17,118 nt of DNA, from contig DBPP01000031.1 in NCBI GenBank assembly GCA_002305575.1, forward strand, positions 22,977 to 40,094. The letters run 5' to 3'. Of this stretch, positions 1 through 6,391 are shown piece by piece (the stretch's first letter is position 1; each line of letters begins with the position of its first letter). Made by a program: the position numbers and the translations under genes. Source of the stretch: Ruminococcaceae bacterium UBA1417. GTDB taxonomy: Bacteria; Bacillota; Clostridia; Oscillospirales; Acutalibacteraceae. The notes beneath the pieces are model-generated. The model was not told the DNA's origin and did no database searches. It saw nothing but the letters and a program-made list of their open reading frames with translations.

Positions 1-486
1 TGGCAGTGCGGCACGATTCAGCTCGATATGCAGATGCCCGAGCGCTTTGAACTCGAGTATGTGGGCGCGGACGGCGAGCGCCACCGCCCGGTTATGATTC
101 ACCGCGTGGTTCTGGGTTCGATCGAGCGCTTTATCGGCGTCATCACTGAGCATTTTGCCGGTGCGTTCCCGCTGTGGCTTGCGCCGGTGCAGATCCGCCT
201 GCTGCCGATTGCCGACCGCCATATCCCGTACCTCGAGGAGATCAAGGAAAAGCTTGAAGCGCAGGGCTTCCGCTGCGAGATCGATACCCGCAGCGAAAAG
301 ATCGGCTACAAGATCCGCGAGGCGCAGATGCAGAAAACGCCGTATATGCTTGTCGTCGGCGACCGCGATGTGGAGAACCGTACCGTGGCTGTGCGCCAGT
401 ACAAGGCCGGTGATCTCGGCGCGATGACGCTGGAGGAGTTTCTCGCGAAGGCTGTGCCCGAGCGCGACAACAAGGAAATTCAGTAA
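1..486 (+). CDS. thrS: Threonyl-tRNA synthetase, C-terminal part (5' end outside window)
   Basis: Class II aminoacyl-tRNA synthetase that charges tRNA-Thr in the cytoplasm. Only the last 161 codons are present; the frame is open from base 1. The fragment opens with WQCGTIQLD, followed by MPERFELEY and then the motif-3 region HRVVLGSIERFIGVITEHF, all characteristic of the end of the ThrRS catalytic core. From about residue 60 (FPLWLAPVQIRLLPI) to the end lies the anticodon-binding alpha/beta domain (HGTP_anticodon type), ending in PERDNKEIQ. An in-frame ATG at position 28 lies inside the catalytic core and is not a start. A strong terminator follows 18 bp downstream, so thrS ends its transcription unit. 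Any T-box leader would lie upstream of the window. The identification is very secure. Confidence 0.97.
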   Translation, partial: WQCGTIQLDMQMPERFELEYVGADGERHRPVMIHRVVLGSIERFIGVITEHFAGAFPLWLAPVQIRLLPIADRHIPYLEEIKEKLEAQGFRCEIDTRSEKIGYKIREAQMQKTPYMLVVGDRDVENRTVAVRQYKAGDLGAMTLEEFLAKAVPERDNKEIQ

Positions 487-504
487 AACACTGCGGAGTA
501 TAGA

Positions 505-547
505 AGCGCCCGCTTTCCGAAGGAATTCGGAAGGCGGACGCTTTTTT
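505..547 (+). terminator. Rho-independent terminator of thrS
   Basis: A long inverted repeat has arms AGCGcCCGCtTTCCGAA and TTCGGAAgGCGGaCGCT with a GGAA loop, followed by six T on the plus strand. It starts 18 bp after the thrS stop. On the minus strand the tail is T-poor, so it would serve mntP only weakly. Confidence 0.92.
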
Positions 548-575
548 CATGCTTATAAAGAGATGTATGTTCCTG

Positions 576-1157
576 TCAGGCGAACAGCGAGCCGATCCAA
601 TCGAACACGCCGAGGTGCTCGAGCAGGATTTTCAGGCCCATCAAAATCAGCACAATGCCGCCGGCAAGCTCTGCGCGGGACTTGTATTTGGCGCCGAAGA
701 CGTTGCCGATGCGGATGCCGATTGCGGAAAGGATGAACGTCGTCACACCGATAAAGCTGACGGCAGGGACGATGCTGACCTGCAAAAACGCGAAGGTTAC
801 GCCGACCGCAAGCGCGTCGATGCTTGTTGCGACTGCGAGCGGCAGCATCGTCTTAAAATGGAAGGAATCGTTCAGCTCGTCGGCACATTCGCGCGATTCC
901 TTGACCATGTTCGCGCCGATCAGCGCGAGCAGAATGAACGCGATCCAGTGGTCAAAATTCTGGATTAAGGACTGGAACTGCACGCCCAGAAAATAGCCGA
1001 TCAACGGCATCAACGCCTGAAATCCGCCGAAATACAGGCCGACAAGCAGCATATGCTTTAGACATAGCTTCTTCACAGAAAGTCCCTTGCAGACCGATAC
1101 CGCGAAGGCGTCCATCGAAAGGCCGACCGCCAGAATAAACAGTTCCCCAATACCCAT
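576..1157 (-). CDS. mntP: Manganese efflux pump MntP
   Basis: Small polytopic inner-membrane Mn2+ exporter of the MntP (YebN, DUF204) family, 193 aa with about six hydrophobic segments. It shows the two characteristic aspartate motifs in membrane helices: GLSMDAFAVS (Asp16) and ATSIDALAVGV (Asp114). An in-frame ATG lies two codons upstream at 1163, but the ribosome site GGAAAGGTGA (1173-1164) abuts it directly and is 6 nt from the ATG at 1157. Starting at 1157 also puts the first aspartate at position 16, as in E. coli MntP, so I chose 1157. The gene is transcribed alone, divergently from the GntR-ABC operon, from a promoter at 1372-1400, and is preceded by a yybP-ykoY Mn2+ riboswitch. Expression should therefore rise with cytosolic Mn2+. 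Confidence 0.95.
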   Translation of the reverse strand: MGIGELFILAVGLSMDAFAVSVCKGLSVKKLCLKHMLLVGLYFGGFQALMPLIGYFLGVQFQSLIQNFDHWIAFILLALIGANMVKESRECADELNDSFHFKTMLPLAVATSIDALAVGVTFAFLQVSIVPAVSFIGVTTFILSAIGIRIGNVFGAKYKSRAELAGGIVLILMGLKILLEHLGVFDWIGSLFA

Positions 1158-1236
1158 TTTCATTCACCTTTCCGCGCGGCCTGCGGCACGCGCATCCGTT
1201 TCTTTTGGGTCAGGCAAGTATACGTGCGCCACAAAC

Positions 1237-1284
1237 AAAAAAGACTTATCCGAAAAGCGGTGGCACGCCTTTCGGATAAGTCTC
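1237..1284 (-). terminator. Riboswitch-controlled intrinsic terminator ahead of mntP
   Basis: On the minus strand, GACTTATCCGAAA and TTTCGGATAAGTC form a perfect stem, extended by GGCG/CGC pairing, and are followed by six T at 1242-1237. The 5' arm includes the 3' strand of the aptamer P1 helix (1282-1273), so the terminator and the ligand-bound aptamer exclude each other. This is the expression platform of the switch and lies about 80 nt before the mntP start. Confidence 0.9.
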
Positions 1285-1363
1285 GTCATTTCATGCAGAG
1301 CCGTGGGGTATACCCCAAGTATGTCGACCGTGCAGCGCATAGCGCCGACTACTCCCTTAACCG
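1273..1363 (-). promoter_or_regulatory. yybP-ykoY (Mn2+-sensing) riboswitch aptamer
   Basis: Reading the minus strand, CGGTTAAG (1363-1356) pairs with CTTATCCG (1280-1273) as P1 with one T-T mismatch. It is followed by the conserved GGGAGTAG, a P2 arm (GTCG/CGAC with an inner GCGC-TAT-GCGC stem), GTCGACATAC, a TGGGG-TATA-CCCCA hairpin and finally GACGAGACTT. As I recall the class, GGGGAGUAG, GUYGACAUAC and GAGACYU closing P1 are yybP-ykoY hallmarks. It lies downstream of a promoter and upstream of mntP, a classic regulon member. Because the P1 3' strand is also the 5' terminator arm, Mn2+ binding should favour readthrough (an ON switch). The 5' boundary is approximate. Confidence 0.87.
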
Positions 1364-1371
1364 TATTTATG

Positions 1372-1400
1372 ATTTAACCACACAATCGGGAAATTGTCAA
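1372..1400 (-). promoter_or_regulatory. Sigma-A promoter of mntP
   Basis: On the minus strand a perfect -35 TTGACA (1400-1395) is separated by 17 bp from a -10 TTAAAT (1377-1372). Transcription should start near 1365, just before the riboswitch P1 helix, which fits a transcribed leader. Confidence 0.85.
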
Positions 1401-1418
1401 GAAAAATTGCAAAAACGC

Positions 1419-1447
1419 TTGACTTTTCGTCTGTCTGGGCATATAGT
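1419..1447 (+). promoter_or_regulatory. Sigma-A promoter of the GntR-ABC operon
   Basis: TTGACT (1419-1424), a 17-bp spacer and TATAGT (1442-1447). It diverges from the mntP promoter, with 18 bp between the two -35 hexamers. The predicted start, near 1454, coincides with the first base of an inverted repeat. Confidence 0.85.
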
Positions 1448-1621
1448 ATAAGTGTACTAGAACACATAGTACAGTTAATACGGAGAAAGGGGGAGACAAT
1501 ACGCACACAAACTGTTTGCAGTCGGTTTGCAAAAGCGGGGAGCGGCCGTGTGCGGCCGGGCACGCGGGAGGGATCGTCTGCATTCGGGCCGTATGGGCTT
1601 TGTGCAGTATTGCAGAAGAAA
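1448..1621 (+). other. Long 5' leader of the GntR operon
   Basis: About 165 nt separate the predicted transcript start from the chosen GntR start. The leader holds the operator-like repeat, an orphan ribosome-site-like purine tract GGAGAAAGGGGGAG (1482-1495) with no ATG, GTG or TTG at a suitable distance, a GC stem CGGCCG-TGTG-CGGCCG (1543-1558), and arms TCTGCA (1577-1582) and TGCAGA (1611-1616) that could close a structure next to the start. I recognise no known riboswitch. One reading frame stays open through the whole leader into GntR, probably by chance. Confidence 0.45.
1453..1473 (+). promoter_or_regulatory. Inverted repeat, probable operator of the GntR/YtrA-type regulator
   Basis: A perfect 7-bp inverted repeat TGTACTA-N7-TAGTACA covers roughly +1 to +21 of the predicted transcript. 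Size, symmetry and position suit a dimeric winged-helix repressor. The regulator encoded just downstream is the obvious candidate, through autoregulation. The repeat is seen directly; its role as that protein's operator is inferred. Confidence 0.7.
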
Positions 1622-2014
1622 ATGCTGTACATCGATTACAAAAGCGGGCTTCCGATTTATGAGCAGGTCTATAACGGCGTTTTACGGCTTGCGGCGCTCG
1701 GCGTTTTAAAGCCGGGAGAGCAGCTGCCGAGCGTGCGCGCTGTAGCGTCGGAAGCCGGGGTGAATCCCAACACGGTGCAGAAGGCGTACACCATGCTGGA
1801 GCGCGATGGCGTGATCCGGTCGGTACCGGGACGCGGGTCCTTTCTGGCAGAGCACGCGGCGCTTGCCGACAGCCGGCGGCGTGCAGCGCTGGAAAACCTT
1901 GAAAAAGCAGTGAAAGAAGCGGCGCAGGCCGGTGTAACGGCGCCGGAAATACTGGATGCCGTTCGGGAAGCCATTGAAAAAGGAGATTTGGGAAAGGAGC
2001 GTGAAACACGATGA
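1622..2014 (+). CDS. GntR-family (YtrA subfamily) transcriptional regulator
   Basis: DNA-binding regulator of 130 aa. It has an N-terminal winged helix-turn-helix: the YtrA-type opening DYKSGLPIYEQV (residues 5-16), then LKPGEQLPSVRAVASEAGV (29-47), NPNTVQKAYTMLERDGVI (48-65) and the wing PGRGSFL (69-75). A short helical tail of about 55 residues follows, as in YtrA, with no large ligand-binding domain. The frame is open back to 1394, but homologues begin at this Met and are about 130 aa. The ribosome site here is weak (AGAAGA close to the ATG). Its stop overlaps the next ATG (ATGA at 2011-2014), which implies translational coupling with the ABC ATPase. It probably represses its own operon until an envelope stress or drug signal appears; the signal cannot be read from sequence. 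Confidence 0.9.
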   Translation: MLYIDYKSGLPIYEQVYNGVLRLAALGVLKPGEQLPSVRAVASEAGVNPNTVQKAYTMLERDGVIRSVPGRGSFLAEHAALADSRRRAALENLEKAVKEAAQAGVTAPEILDAVREAIEKGDLGKERETR

Positions 2015-2913
2015 TTGAAGTGAGAGATCTCAAAAAAAGTTTTGAACAGACGACCGCGCTCGAGCACGTGAACCTCACGGTGGAGCCGGGACGTATTCTG
2101 GGCGTTGTCGGTTCGAACGGTGCGGGCAAGAGCACGCTGCTGCGCATTCTGGCCGGTGTGTATCAGCCGGATGCGGGTGAGGCGCTCGTGGATGGTGAAT
2201 CCGTTTGTGAGAATGCAGCGATCAAGGGCCGGACGTACTTTGTACCGGACAACCCGTATTTTGAGCCGGGCGCGACGCTTTGGAGCACGGCAAAGCTGCA
2301 CGCGGCATTTTATCCGCATTTTGCATGGGAACGCTTTGAGCGGCTGCGCAGCATTTTCCAGCTCGATGCGAAAATGAAGATTTCGGCGATGAGCAAGGGG
2401 ATGCAGAGGCAGGCAGCGCTGATTGCGGCGCTCTCCACCATGCCGGATTACCTGCTGCTCGACGAGGTGTTTGACGGCCTTGACCCTGTGATGCGGCGGC
2501 TTTTGAAGCGCGTGATTGCGGGCGAGGTGGCAGACCGGCAGATGACCGTGCTGATCGCGTCGCACAATCTGCGCGAATTGGAGGATTTCTGCGATACGGT
2601 GGGGCTGCTGCACCGCGGCGGCGTGTTGCTGGAAAAGGAGATTGACGCACTGAAGCTCGGCCTGCACCGCGTGCAGGTTGTGTTCCGCGAGCCGATGACG
2701 GATGAAGCGCTGCACAGGCTGTTTCAGCCGGTTTCGATCAGCCGCACCGGTTCACTGTGCACGATGGTGGTGCGTGGCGACCGGGTGTACATCGAAAAGA
2801 AACTCGCGGCGCTCTCGCCGCAGTTCAGCGAATTCCTTTCGCTCTCCCTCGAGGAGGTATTTATTCAGGAAATGGAGGCGGTCGGTTATGACTTCGAACA
2901 AATCGTATTCTAA
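2011..2913 (+). CDS. ABC transporter ATP-binding protein (YtrB/DrrA-like)
   Basis: Cytoplasmic nucleotide-binding subunit of an ABC-2 exporter, 300 aa. The motifs are in order: Walker A GSNGAGKST (34-42), a variant signature MSKGMQRQ (127-134) in place of LSGGQ, Walker B YLLLDEVFDGLD (147-158) and the H-loop histidine in ASHNLRELED (His185). About 90 C-terminal residues after the H-loop are typical of this subfamily. A ribosome site AAGGAG lies about 12 nt before the ATG, which overlaps the gntR stop. Its 3' end overlaps the permease gene by 26 bp. MSKGM-type signatures are usual in GntR-linked ABC ATPases of Firmicutes, many of which respond to cell-wall antibiotics. The substrate here is unknown. 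Confidence 0.94.
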   Translation: MIEVRDLKKSFEQTTALEHVNLTVEPGRILGVVGSNGAGKSTLLRILAGVYQPDAGEALVDGESVCENAAIKGRTYFVPDNPYFEPGATLWSTAKLHAAFYPHFAWERFERLRSIFQLDAKMKISAMSKGMQRQAALIAALSTMPDYLLLDEVFDGLDPVMRRLLKRVIAGEVADRQMTVLIASHNLRELEDFCDTVGLLHRGGVLLEKEIDALKLGLHRVQVVFREPMTDEALHRLFQPVSISRTGSLCTMVVRGDRVYIEKKLAALSPQFSEFLSLSLEEVFIQEMEAVGYDFEQIVF

Positions 2914-4831
2914 AACGCCGTTGCTTGCCGTTTTGCGCACGCAGCTTTCGAGCCAGTGGTTGCTGCTGATCCTGTTTGGAGTCCTGCTGTTTGGTCTGCC
3001 GCTGATCTTCGGCTTCCTGATATTGAATCCGGCGTATCTGAACCCCGATCAGAACTGGAATTCCTATGATAACTACTACATCGATCAACAGGGAAGAACC
3101 ATGCTCTTTGCCGGCATGCTGCCGTTGCTCGTTTTTGCCCTTGCGTTGGCTGTGGGTCAGTTTGGCTACCTGCATAAGCGCCGGAAGCTGGATTTCTATC
3201 ATGCCATACCGGTATGCCGGACGCAGCTTTATCTCGGGCGCGTTCTGCTGAGCGGCGCGGCGCTTGTGCTCGGTGCACTGCTCGTGGTAATCAGCCAGAT
3301 TCTGGTTGTGGCGTTTCAGTTCCTGACGATCACGGTGGGCGGTAATCTGCTGTCGGATATCTATGCCGCAATCTGGAAAACCGGCTCGGTTATGGCGCTT
3401 TATGCACTTGCGGCCTACCTGTTCACCGTGTTGATTTTTGTGGCGACCGCAACGCTTTGGGAAGCGGTATTCTCCTTTCTGGTGCTTTCGGTCGCCTACC
3501 CGCTGGCATCGCTGATTGTGGTACGGATTGCGGAGAGTACGTTTTTGCTGCCCGACGTTTCGGACAATGTTCTGAATCTGACGCTGCTTTCCCCGTTCCT
3601 CACCGGTTTCAGCATCCTGTACGATGCGTTATGGAACGCGCTGTCCGTCTGGGCGGTTCCAGTGCTGCTCGCACAGATCCTTGTGTGCGGCACAGTGAGT
3701 TTTTGGATTTTCCGCCGCCGCCCGAGCGAGCGTGCGGAAAGCAGTGCGGAGACGTGGTTCCGCCGGGTTGTGCGCTTTTGCACTGCGGCGGTGGGTGCGT
3801 TTCTCGGCAGCTGGATCCTCTTTTTCATCACGGACAGCTACCCGGTCTACCTGCTTGGCGCCGTGCTCGGCGCTGCTGCGGCGTGGGTGCTTGTGGAACT
3901 GCTGTATGTGCATTCCCTGCGCGGGCTGTTGAAAAAGCTGCCCGCATCGGCAGCCGGTCTGGCGGTGTTTGCCGTCGTCAATGTGCTGATCGCATTGGGC
4001 TTCGGCAGTTTGCAGCTGCCGACCATCGAACAAATTGATGCGGTTACCGTTTATGGGGGGACGCAATCCAATACGGCGAGCAGCACACTGACACGTGTAA
4101 ACGGGTCGATGACGGTGTTTACGGAGAGCGGGGCGCATTTCGTCGATTCCGCTTCGTTTGACGACGCGATCGTCGAGGAGACGTACGCGCTGTTGGAGGA
4201 AATGCTCGCATACCAGCGCGACACATATTTCCCGTATCATCCGCTGCAGGCCATGCGGTTGAGCGAATACGTGATCATGGAGAAAAAGGAAGAACGGTGT
4301 ATGCTGTGGATTACACTTTACGAGAATGGAAAGACACAGCGTATTAACTTCTCCAGCGCGATGGCGGATAGCGGCATCCAAGCCATTTACGCGCATGCCA
4401 AGGAAATTGTGGACAATCCGCTGTACACGCAGAATAACCCGGAACTTGTGATGTTCGATGCGCTCGAAGCCATCGGAGATGAGATGGCCGGCCCCGCAAG
4501 GACACGAATGCTTTCCGACGCGGAAAAGGAAGCGGTGTTTGCAGCCTACCAGGCGGATCTGGAATCAGATGCCAGCGAGGAGCCCTACACGTCGGACGAT
4601 TATACGCCGCGGGATTACTGCCTGTACTTTGACGGCGATAAGGAGATCACGCTGCAGGGTGGTATCGTGGACGACCGTTACCCCGCGATTGGCACGAAAT
4701 GCACGCTCGAGCCGCAGGACAGACAGGAAGAATATAAGGAGAACGCTACGCTGCGGTTTACAGAGCGGTCGTTTCCGAATACCGCGGCGGCTTTGGAATC
4801 AATCTGGGCGGCGCACGACATGCTGGACTGA
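2888..4831 (+). CDS. ABC-2 type permease with large extracytoplasmic C-terminal domain
   Basis: Membrane subunit partnering the upstream ATPase, 647 aa. Hydrophobic segments lie at roughly 24-46, 73-93, 118-140, 163-187, 190-212, 255-285, 300-318, 321-345 and 360-378. The loop KRRKLDFYHAIPVCRTQLYLGR after the second segment is characteristic of permeases paired with YtrA-type regulators. Nine segments with a cytoplasmic N-terminus would place the C-terminal 265 or so residues outside the membrane; this part is mixed, acidic and Tyr-rich and I do not recognise its fold. The chosen ATG at 2888 has GGAGG 8 nt upstream and begins MTSNKSYSKTPLLAVL. The open frame continues upstream only because of overlap with the ATPase gene. 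A large outer domain suggests sensing or binding of an extracellular ligand. Export, lipid handling or antibiotic sensing are all possible. Confidence 0.88.
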   Translation: MTSNKSYSKTPLLAVLRTQLSSQWLLLILFGVLLFGLPLIFGFLILNPAYLNPDQNWNSYDNYYIDQQGRTMLFAGMLPLLVFALALAVGQFGYLHKRRKLDFYHAIPVCRTQLYLGRVLLSGAALVLGALLVVISQILVVAFQFLTITVGGNLLSDIYAAIWKTGSVMALYALAAYLFTVLIFVATATLWEAVFSFLVLSVAYPLASLIVVRIAESTFLLPDVSDNVLNLTLLSPFLTGFSILYDALWNALSVWAVPVLLAQILVCGTVSFWIFRRRPSERAESSAETWFRRVVRFCTAAVGAFLGSWILFFITDSYPVYLLGAVLGAAAAWVLVELLYVHSLRGLLKKLPASAAGLAVFAVVNVLIALGFGSLQLPTIEQIDAVTVYGGTQSNTASSTLTRVNGSMTVFTESGAHFVDSASFDDAIVEETYALLEEMLAYQRDTYFPYHPLQAMRLSEYVIMEKKEERCMLWITLYENGKTQRINFSSAMADSGIQAIYAHAKEIVDNPLYTQNNPELVMFDALEAIGDEMAGPARTRMLSDAEKEAVFAAYQADLESDASEEPYTSDDYTPRDYCLYFDGDKEITLQGGIVDDRYPAIGTKCTLEPQDRQEEYKENATLRFTERSFPNTAAALESIWAAHDMLD

Positions 4832-4847
4832 ATCCCATTGAAAAATG

Positions 4848-4894
4848 GCGCGCTATCCCTGGCGGAGCTTCGGCTTCGCCGGGGATTTCCGCGC
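4848..4894 (+). terminator. Strong GC hairpin after the ABC operon, possible terminator
   Basis: The core is ATCCCTGGCGGAGC, a TTCG loop, then GCTTCGCCGGGGAT (4855-4886), fully paired with two G-T wobbles. GCGC arms extend it on both sides. It starts 17 bp after the permease stop, but no T-run follows directly; the nearest T tract is at about 4914. It may end the GntR-ABC transcript or stabilise its 3' end. Confidence 0.55.
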
Positions 4895-4961
4895 TTGGCG
4901 GGAGAGTGGGGCGCTTTTGGAAAAATTATGGAAAGGGAACAGGCAAGCGGGCACCAACGCT

Positions 4962-4990
4962 TTGACAATGGTTGTGAACTGTGTTATACT
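4962..4990 (+). promoter_or_regulatory. Near-consensus sigma-A promoter of the DUF951-prfA operon
   Basis: A perfect -35 TTGACA (4962-4967), a 17-bp spacer and a -10 TATACT (4985-4990). This is one of the strongest promoters in the window and suits a housekeeping operon. Confidence 0.9.
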
Positions 4991-5026
4991 CTACGTTTAG
5001 AATCGTTGCGGAAGGGAGGCGGCATC

Positions 5027-5224
5027 ATGGACGTTCAGGTTGGAGACCGTCTGCAAATGAAAAAACCGCACCCGTGCGGGAGCCATATTTTCGAGGTGCT
5101 GCGTATCGGCGCGGATTTTAAAATTCGCTGTACCGGCTGCGGCCGGGAGGTGATGGTCCCCCGCCACAAGTGCGAAAAAAATATCCGGAAGATTCTGCGC
5201 GAGAGCGCGGAGGATGCGCGCTAG
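5027..5224 (+). CDS. DUF951 family protein (YyzM-like)
   Basis: Small 65-aa basic protein with the DUF951 pattern: VQVGDRLQMKKPHPCGSHIFEV, then IGADFKIRCTGCGREVMVPR and a charged helical tail. Cysteines at 17, 35, 38 and 49 could bind one zinc, giving a small beta-rich zinc-ribbon-like fold. The molecular function is unknown; in Firmicutes the family is often found near replication or translation genes. GAAGGGAGG at 5011-5019 sits 7 nt before the ATG, and the promoter at 4962-4990 fixes this start against an open frame reaching back to 4838, which precedes the promoter. It is the first gene of the operon and lies 84 bp before prfA. Confidence 0.85.
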   Translation: MDVQVGDRLQMKKPHPCGSHIFEVLRIGADFKIRCTGCGREVMVPRHKCEKNIRKILRESAEDAR

Positions 5225-5308
5225 CATTTCTGCGGTTCAGACGGACGGATCAGGCTTTGCGAACTGGGCAGCCACGCGGCGGCGCCCGAAGCAGAAAGGA
5301 AATGCGCT

Positions 5309-6388
5309 ATGTTTGAAAATCTTTCGGTTTTTGAAAACCGGTATGAAGAATTGAATCTCAAGCTGTACGACCCGGCGGTCGCAGCCGACCGCGAGCAGTA
5401 TGCGGCGCTGATGAAGGAGCACAAGGAGATTACGCCCATCGTCGAGCATTACCGCGCGCTGAAAAAGGCAGAGGCGGATATAGAGGGCGCGCAGCAGCTT
5501 CTCGAGGATCCCGATTCCGACCGGGAGTTGCGCCAGATGGCGGCCGAGGAACTCAACGCGGCGCGCGAGACGGCGGCGCAGATCGGCGAGGAGCTCAAGC
5601 TCCTGCTGCTGCCGCGCGACCCGAACGACGAGCGCAACGTCATTGTGGAGATTCGCGGCGGCGCCGGCGGCGAAGAGGCGGCGCTCTTTGCGTACAATCT
5701 CTACCGCATGTATACGGTGTATGCCGAAAAGCGCGGCTGGAAAACGGAGATCGTCAGTCTCAATGAGACGGAGCTCGGCGGCTTCAAGGAAGTGAGCTTC
5801 ACGATCGACGGCGACGGCGCGTATTCGCGCCTGAAATTTGAAAGCGGCGTGCACCGCGTCCAACGCGTGCCGGAAACGGAGACGCAGGGGCGAATCCATA
5901 CTTCGACGGCAACCGTCGCGGTGCTCCCCGAGGCCGAGGAGGTCGAATTTGAGCTGGATCCGAAGGATCTGCAGATCGACACATTCCGTTCGAGCGGCGC
6001 GGGCGGCCAGCACATCAATAAAACCTCGTCGGCCATCCGTGTTACGCATTTGCCTACGGGTACGGTCGTTGAATGTCAGGACGAGCGCAGCCAGTATAAA
6101 AACAAGGATAAGGCGCTCCGCGTTTTGCGTGCCCGGCTGCTCGATGCGAAGATTGCCGCGCAGAATGCCGAAATTGCGGAAAATCGCCGCAGTCAGGTCG
6201 GCACCGGCGATCGCTCGGAGCGCATTCGCACGTACAATTACCCGCAACTGCGCGTGACCGATCACCGGATCGGCCTGACGCTTTACCGGTTGGCGGACAT
6301 TCTGAACGGCGATCTCGACGAGATCATCGATGCGCTGATTGCGGCGGATCGCGCCGAAAAGCTCAGGGAAAGCATGGAGAACGGATAA
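5309..6388 (+). CDS. prfA: Peptide chain release factor 1
   Basis: RF1 recognises UAA and UAG in the ribosomal A site and triggers peptide release. The 359-aa protein is full length. It shows the codon-reading tripeptide PxT as Pro188-Glu189-Thr190 within RVPETETQGRIHTSTATV, and the catalytic GGQ at 232-234 within SSGAGGQHINKTSSAIRVTH. The N-terminal helical domain and the C-terminal YNYPQLRVTDHRIGLTLY segment are also present. The PxT tripeptide, rather than SPF, marks RF1, not RF2. AAAGGA precedes the ATG. The following Sua5-CoaE gene starts 3 bp after the stop. The usual partner prmC, which methylates the GGQ glutamine, is not in this window, although it often follows prfA. Confidence 0.98.
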   Translation: MFENLSVFENRYEELNLKLYDPAVAADREQYAALMKEHKEITPIVEHYRALKKAEADIEGAQQLLEDPDSDRELRQMAAEELNAARETAAQIGEELKLLLLPRDPNDERNVIVEIRGGAGGEEAALFAYNLYRMYTVYAEKRGWKTEIVSLNETELGGFKEVSFTIDGDGAYSRLKFESGVHRVQRVPETETQGRIHTSTATVAVLPEAEEVEFELDPKDLQIDTFRSSGAGGQHINKTSSAIRVTHLPTGTVVECQDERSQYKNKDKALRVLRARLLDAKIAAQNAEIAENRRSQVGTGDRSERIRTYNYPQLRVTDHRIGLTLYRLADILNGDLDEIIDALIAADRAEKLRESMENG

Positions 6389-6391
6389 GCT

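Noticed and set aside
549..968. 139-aa plus-strand open frame opposite mntP
   Set aside because: Antisense shadow of a clear MntP coding sequence; the composition (Asp/Lys/Arg/Glu-rich) mirrors hydrophobic codons on the other strand.
1394..1621. N-terminal extension of the GntR regulator from an ATG at 1394
   Set aside because: This would start upstream of the promoter at 1419-1447. Homologues of about 130 aa start at the Met at 1622.
2702..2887. 62-residue N-terminal extension of the ABC permease
   Set aside because: It lies wholly within the ATPase gene in another frame, is Arg/Cys-rich and not membrane-like. The ATG at 2888 has a good ribosome site.
3457..4038. 193-aa open frame inside the permease gene
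   Set aside because: High-GC shadow frame with Cys/Arg/Gly-rich composition and no ribosome site. The overlapping permease frame is coherent and membrane-like throughout.
4838..5026. Longer DUF951 protein starting at 4838
   Set aside because: The promoter (4962-4990) and a strong ribosome site both lie downstream of that start, and the GC hairpin at 4848-4894 would be inside the extension.
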